Below are positions 32,639-33,358 of a stretch of DNA of 33,358 nt, one piece after another. This DNA is from Deltaproteobacteria bacterium. Its GTDB lineage: Bacteria > Desulfobacterota > Dissulfuribacteria > Dissulfuribacterales > QOAL01. The notes beneath the pieces were generated by a model, which was given only the letters and a program-made list of their open reading frames with translations, had not been told where the DNA came from and did no database searches. Position 1 is the first letter of the stretch. Each line of letters begins with the position of its first letter. The stretch spans positions 1 through 33,358 of the forward strand of contig JALWYO010000132.1 of NCBI GenBank assembly GCA_026992735.1, given 5' to 3'. Position numbers and translations under genes: made by a program.

Positions 32639-33221
32639 TCTTCTTCTCCTCTCCCCTGGAGAGCCTCTTCAGATTGTCTGCATGCCTGAACCATATTATC
32701 AGGCATATTGTCCATGACATGGACTCGAGCAAATCATTGCTGCAGAATACATGGACCAGCAAGGGAATAGAAGTGGCAGCAGAAAGCGAAGCAGCAGAAA
32801 CATAACCGGAAAGCCTTGCAACGGCAAAAAACACCAGGGCAGCCACACCCACGGCCTTGGGACATATGGCAAGAAAGACTCCTGCTGCAGTGGCAACTCC
32901 CTTTCCACCCCTGAACATCAGAAATATAGAAAAACAGTGACCCGCAACTGCCGCAAGACCTGTCAGGCCAATAAACATGACGTTTATATCTGATTTTATG
33001 GCAAAAATAACAGGAAGATACCCTTTGAGCATATCCAGCAAGAGGGTTATAATCCCCCACTTCTTTCCAATAACCCTGGCAATATTGGTGGCCCCGATAT
33101 TGCCGCTTCCATATTTTCTGGGATCTTTACCATGGAGCCGTGCCAGTATTAGGCCGAAAGGCACTGAACCCAGGACAAACCCCAATACAGGAAAAAACAG
33201 ATTCGTCATCATCTGATCCAT
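32622..33221 (-). CDS. plsY: Glycerol-3-phosphate acyltransferase PlsY
   Basis: An inner-membrane enzyme that acylates glycerol-3-phosphate from acyl-phosphate, the first step of phospholipid synthesis. About 199 residues with five hydrophobic segments. The three family motifs are seen: GSVPFG near the N-terminus, KYGSGNIGATNIAR, and FRGGKGVATAAG. The ATG at 33221 is chosen. A TTG at 33230 has closer spacing to the AAGGAG at 33235-33240 and is also possible. The upstream gene ends at 33227, so translation is probably coupled. Confidence 0.95.
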   Translation of the reverse strand: MDQMMTNLFFPVLGFVLGSVPFGLILARLHGKDPRKYGSGNIGATNIARVIGKKWGIITLLLDMLKGYLPVIFAIKSDINVMFIGLTGLAAVAGHCFSIFLMFRGGKGVATAAGVFLAICPKAVGVAALVFFAVARLSGYVSAASLSAATSIPLLVHVFCSNDLLESMSWTICLIIWFRHADNLKRLSRGEEKKIRFQS

Positions 33222-33226
33222 ATTTA

Positions 33227-33358
33227 TCAATCGTCTCCTTCAATATCTTCATCCATGAGTAGGGCTGAAAGCTCCCCGAAACGTTCCACATGAAACACTG
33301 CATCAAGTTTTCTGTTCTTATAGGCGAAAAATGGAGCCCCCTCCCTCATTGCAACCTC
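33227..33358 (-). CDS. C-terminal part of an unidentified gene cut by the window edge
   Basis: An open frame enters from the right edge on the minus strand and runs 43 codons to TGA at 33229-33227. The peptide (AMREGAPFFAYKNRKLDAVFHVERF... ending DEDIEGDD) has coding character, and its stop abuts plsY, whose ribosome site AAGGAG lies inside it. I do not recognise the family from this fragment. Confidence 0.6.
   Translation of the reverse strand, partial: EVAMREGAPFFAYKNRKLDAVFHVERFGELSALLMDEDIEGDD

Overview
The window reads like the chromosome of an anaerobic, cytochrome-rich Desulfobacterota (deltaproteobacterial) organism. The support is a tetraheme cytochrome c3, a c7-type triheme cytochrome, a Tat-exported 16-cysteine FeS protein, NtrYX next to a DUF4390 gene, the tRNA-Ser / SRP RNA / dnaX / ybaB / recR block, and a probable tiny selenoprotein. 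The species assignment is inference. The genes are tightly packed, with many ATGA overlaps, and the DNA looks compositionally even. I see no prophage, insertion sequence or CRISPR array.

Layout. 1-5364: a metal- or envelope-stress-type two-component island. A small secreted His/Gly/Cys-tailed protein and a DUF2202 ferritin-like protein run leftward. A small exported protein, a membrane histidine kinase and an NtrC-family regulator run rightward. Two sigma-54 promoters face away from a shared palindrome lying about 100 bp from each, an arrangement like zraP-zraSR. radC follows. 6176-14551: exopolysaccharide export and assembly genes (small secreted protein, outer-membrane barrel, Wza-like, Wzc-like BY-kinase, CpsB-type phosphatase, Wzy_C/TPR polymerase or ligase) with no glycosyltransferase. 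14595-14703: a 109-bp inverted-repeat element. 14756-18920: tadA, a small-membrane-protein remnant, tRNA-Ser(CGA), tRNA-Ser(GGA), 4.5S SRP RNA, dnaX, ybaB, recR.

18946-21514 (minus): queH, DUF2905, Rieske, cytochrome b6-like and DUF456 genes in a chain of overlapping or near-overlapping genes, facing away from a tetraheme cytochrome c3 gene that has its own promoter and terminator. 22183-25190 (minus): two tandem GTPases, one membrane-anchored, with overlapping stop and start codons. 25551-26715: an orphan FeS / triheme cytochrome pair. 26828-27016: a 62-residue membrane protein with an in-frame UGA and a SECIS-like hairpin, the most notable finding. 27361-32638: polyprenyl diphosphate synthase, DUF4390, ntrY, ntrX. 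32622-33358 (minus): plsY and the end of an unidentified upstream gene.

How it fits together. The window combines envelope functions (stress sensing, capsule/EPS export, lipid and isoprenoid synthesis) with periplasmic electron carriers and a conserved DNA-replication/repair block. Three candidate sigma-54 promoters and two NtrC-type activators (4030-5364 and 31256-32638) suggest that enhancer-dependent transcription is prominent here.
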